A DNA stretch of 64,000 bases from Colwellia polaris. GTDB lineage: Bacteria > Pseudomonadota > Gammaproteobacteria > Enterobacterales > Alteromonadaceae. Of this stretch, positions 63,135-64,000 are shown in pieces; the first letter of the stretch is position 1, and each line of letters starts with the position of its first letter. The notes under the pieces were generated by a model. That model searched no databases. It was not told the DNA's origin and saw only the letters and a list, made by a program, of their open reading frames with translations. The stretch spans positions 62,001 through 126,000 of the forward strand of contig NZ_NBOE01000012.1 of NCBI RefSeq assembly GCF_002104515.1, written 5' to 3'. The translations under genes were made by a program, and so were the position numbers.

Positions 63135-64000
63135 ACTTATTTACTTTTTCTAAAAGAATAATTTGAGATTTATCCTCACGTAAAATGTCATAAATAACAT
63201 ACGGGCTTTCTTTCCCGCCTATTTGGGTAACAATGCTGCCAACAGGGAGTTGAACAAATTGCTCTTTATGACCAGAAGATAAATTATATCTCATTATTTT
63301 TGGTCCTTGCCTTGTGTATACAACATAATACAGCCAATCTTTTGTGAGCATTATGCCACCTTGAACTAATGCGGCATTCAAGGTGCTTAGATTTGCAATA
63401 CTTGATGTTTGTGCTGATGAGTCTTGTCTCATTAAATGTCCATTAGACATATCTACGTAGGTTATTTCATTTCCGGTTATTGATTCATCAGCATAGACAC
63501 CAGCATTTATCACCAGTTTAATTAATTTTCCTTCAGCTAAGCTAAGTTTAGTCAGGGTGTATTGTTCTTGGTCTTTAATGCTTAAATAGATTGAGTTCAT
63601 TGCTGGAGACCAGTGAAGTATATGTGCATTAGGAGGCACAGTGTAACTTACGTCTACCTGCTGGGATGCAAGATCTAAAATTAGCAGTTGTTTGTCTTTA
63701 TTGCTGTTATCTAAAAAAGCTAGTTTGTTATTGTCTGGCGACAATAGAGGCCTGCCTAAACTATTCGCTTTCAACTGAGTTAGTTGCTGAGATATTGTTT
63801 GTTGATGTTGCCATATTTCAAAAGCACCTGAACGGTTTGATACTGAATAAAATGTTCGTTTTTCAGGCGAGTAAATCGCATTAAAATCTAGCGAATTACT
63901 GTTAAGCATTGTTGGGGTAGTATCTATGCCGATATTTTCTATAGCAATGTTTCTATGCCAGTTTTTATAAGCTATTTTTGATTTATCAGAAGTAACAGCA
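63133..64000 (-). CDS. Beta-propeller (PD40/TolB-like) protein, C-terminal part, possibly CadC-type regulator
   Basis: The frame is open to the right window edge (the start lies outside). The visible 288 residues contain PD40/WD40-like propeller blades: 'AIYSPEKRTFYSVSNRSGAFEIWQHQ', 'PLLSPDNNKLAFLDNSNKDKQLLIL', 'ILHWSPAMNSIYLSI'. This region is like the periplasmic part of CadC/ToxR-type winged-helix regulators. The stop codon TAA is formed by the flanking T and the MITE end, so the C-terminus may have been truncated by insertion. Confidence 0.6.
   Translation of the reverse strand, partial: AVTSDKSKIAYKNWHRNIAIENIGIDTTPTMLNSNSLDFNAIYSPEKRTFYSVSNRSGAFEIWQHQQTISQQLTQLKANSLGRPLLSPDNNKLAFLDNSNKDKQLLILDLASQQVDVSYTVPPNAHILHWSPAMNSIYLSIKDQEQYTLTKLSLAEGKLIKLVINAGVYADESITGNEITYVDMSNGHLMRQDSSAQTSSIANLSTLNAALVQGGIMLTKDWLYYVVYTRQGPKIMRYNLSSGHKEQFVQLPVGSIVTQIGGKESPYVIYDILREDKSQIILLEKVNK

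Overview
The window is AT-rich chromosomal DNA from a marine gammaproteobacterium, most likely Alteromonadales close to Colwellia/Thalassotalea. The grounds are the gene content (panP beside panCB, MesD/MesX methionine synthase, cti, DUF3016, DUF4389, a PBPRA1643-type SEC-C protein), standard gammaproteobacterial gene blocks (lpoA-yraN-diaA-dolP divergent from rsmI; dksA-gluQ-pcnB-folK-panBC; epmB divergent from efp) and many short AGCT-rich intergenic repeats. I see no prophage, plasmid origin, CRISPR array, tRNA or rRNA gene. The placement is inferred from gene families, not from a database search.

Layout. 1-978: the edge of a probable RiPP (modified peptide) locus: a 44-codon precursor-like gene followed by an M50 peptidase with a PqqD-like N-terminus, running off the left edge. 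1.6-9.2 kb: a membrane-anchored AraC-type regulator, a DUF2975/XRE pair, a membrane-anchored metallopeptidase, a secreted M1 peptidase with a DUF6702 partner, and an ABC exporter-type permease. 9.2-14.9 kb: a probable zinc-limitation regulon: ABC ATPase/permease, a DUF3299 lipoprotein, and a six-gene operon with two COG0523 GTPases, DUF1826, a DUF2796 (ZrgA-like) His-rich periplasmic protein, a SnoaL-fold protein and a 58-aa Cys-rich SEC-C protein. Both transcription units have near-identical Zur-like palindromes. 15.3-21.8 kb: SnoaL/AraC and a GST, PNPOx-flavoreductase-ferredoxin fusion and DUF1348 cluster, divergent from a LysR gene with a perfect palindromic operator. 21.9-26.1 kb: a methionine cluster (MetR-like regulator, TauE/SafE, MesD and MesX) with two sites matching the MetR consensus.

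27-46 kb is mostly housekeeping: cti, AEC transporter, DUF3016, epmB/efp, YadGH-type ABC exporter, TrmB-like methyltransferase, panP, panC-panB-folK-pcnB-gluQ-dksA, and sfsA. pcnB appears to start at a non-canonical ATT codon, as described for E. coli pcnB. 46-64 kb: pepB, thpR, hrpB, a SEC-C protein, a MiaA-like protein, mrcB, the dolP-diaA-yraN-lpoA block, rsmI, a GST, the RNase P RNA gene rnpB, and the 3' part of a gene for a beta-propeller protein.

Three copies of a non-autonomous transposon-like repeat (231, 129 and 231 bp) share inverted ends and are each flanked by a 4-bp target duplication. The last copy supplies the stop codon of the gene at the right edge. The most unusual items are the RiPP locus at the left edge, this MITE family, the shared Zur-like operators, the MesD/MesX-MetR arrangement and the ATT start of pcnB.
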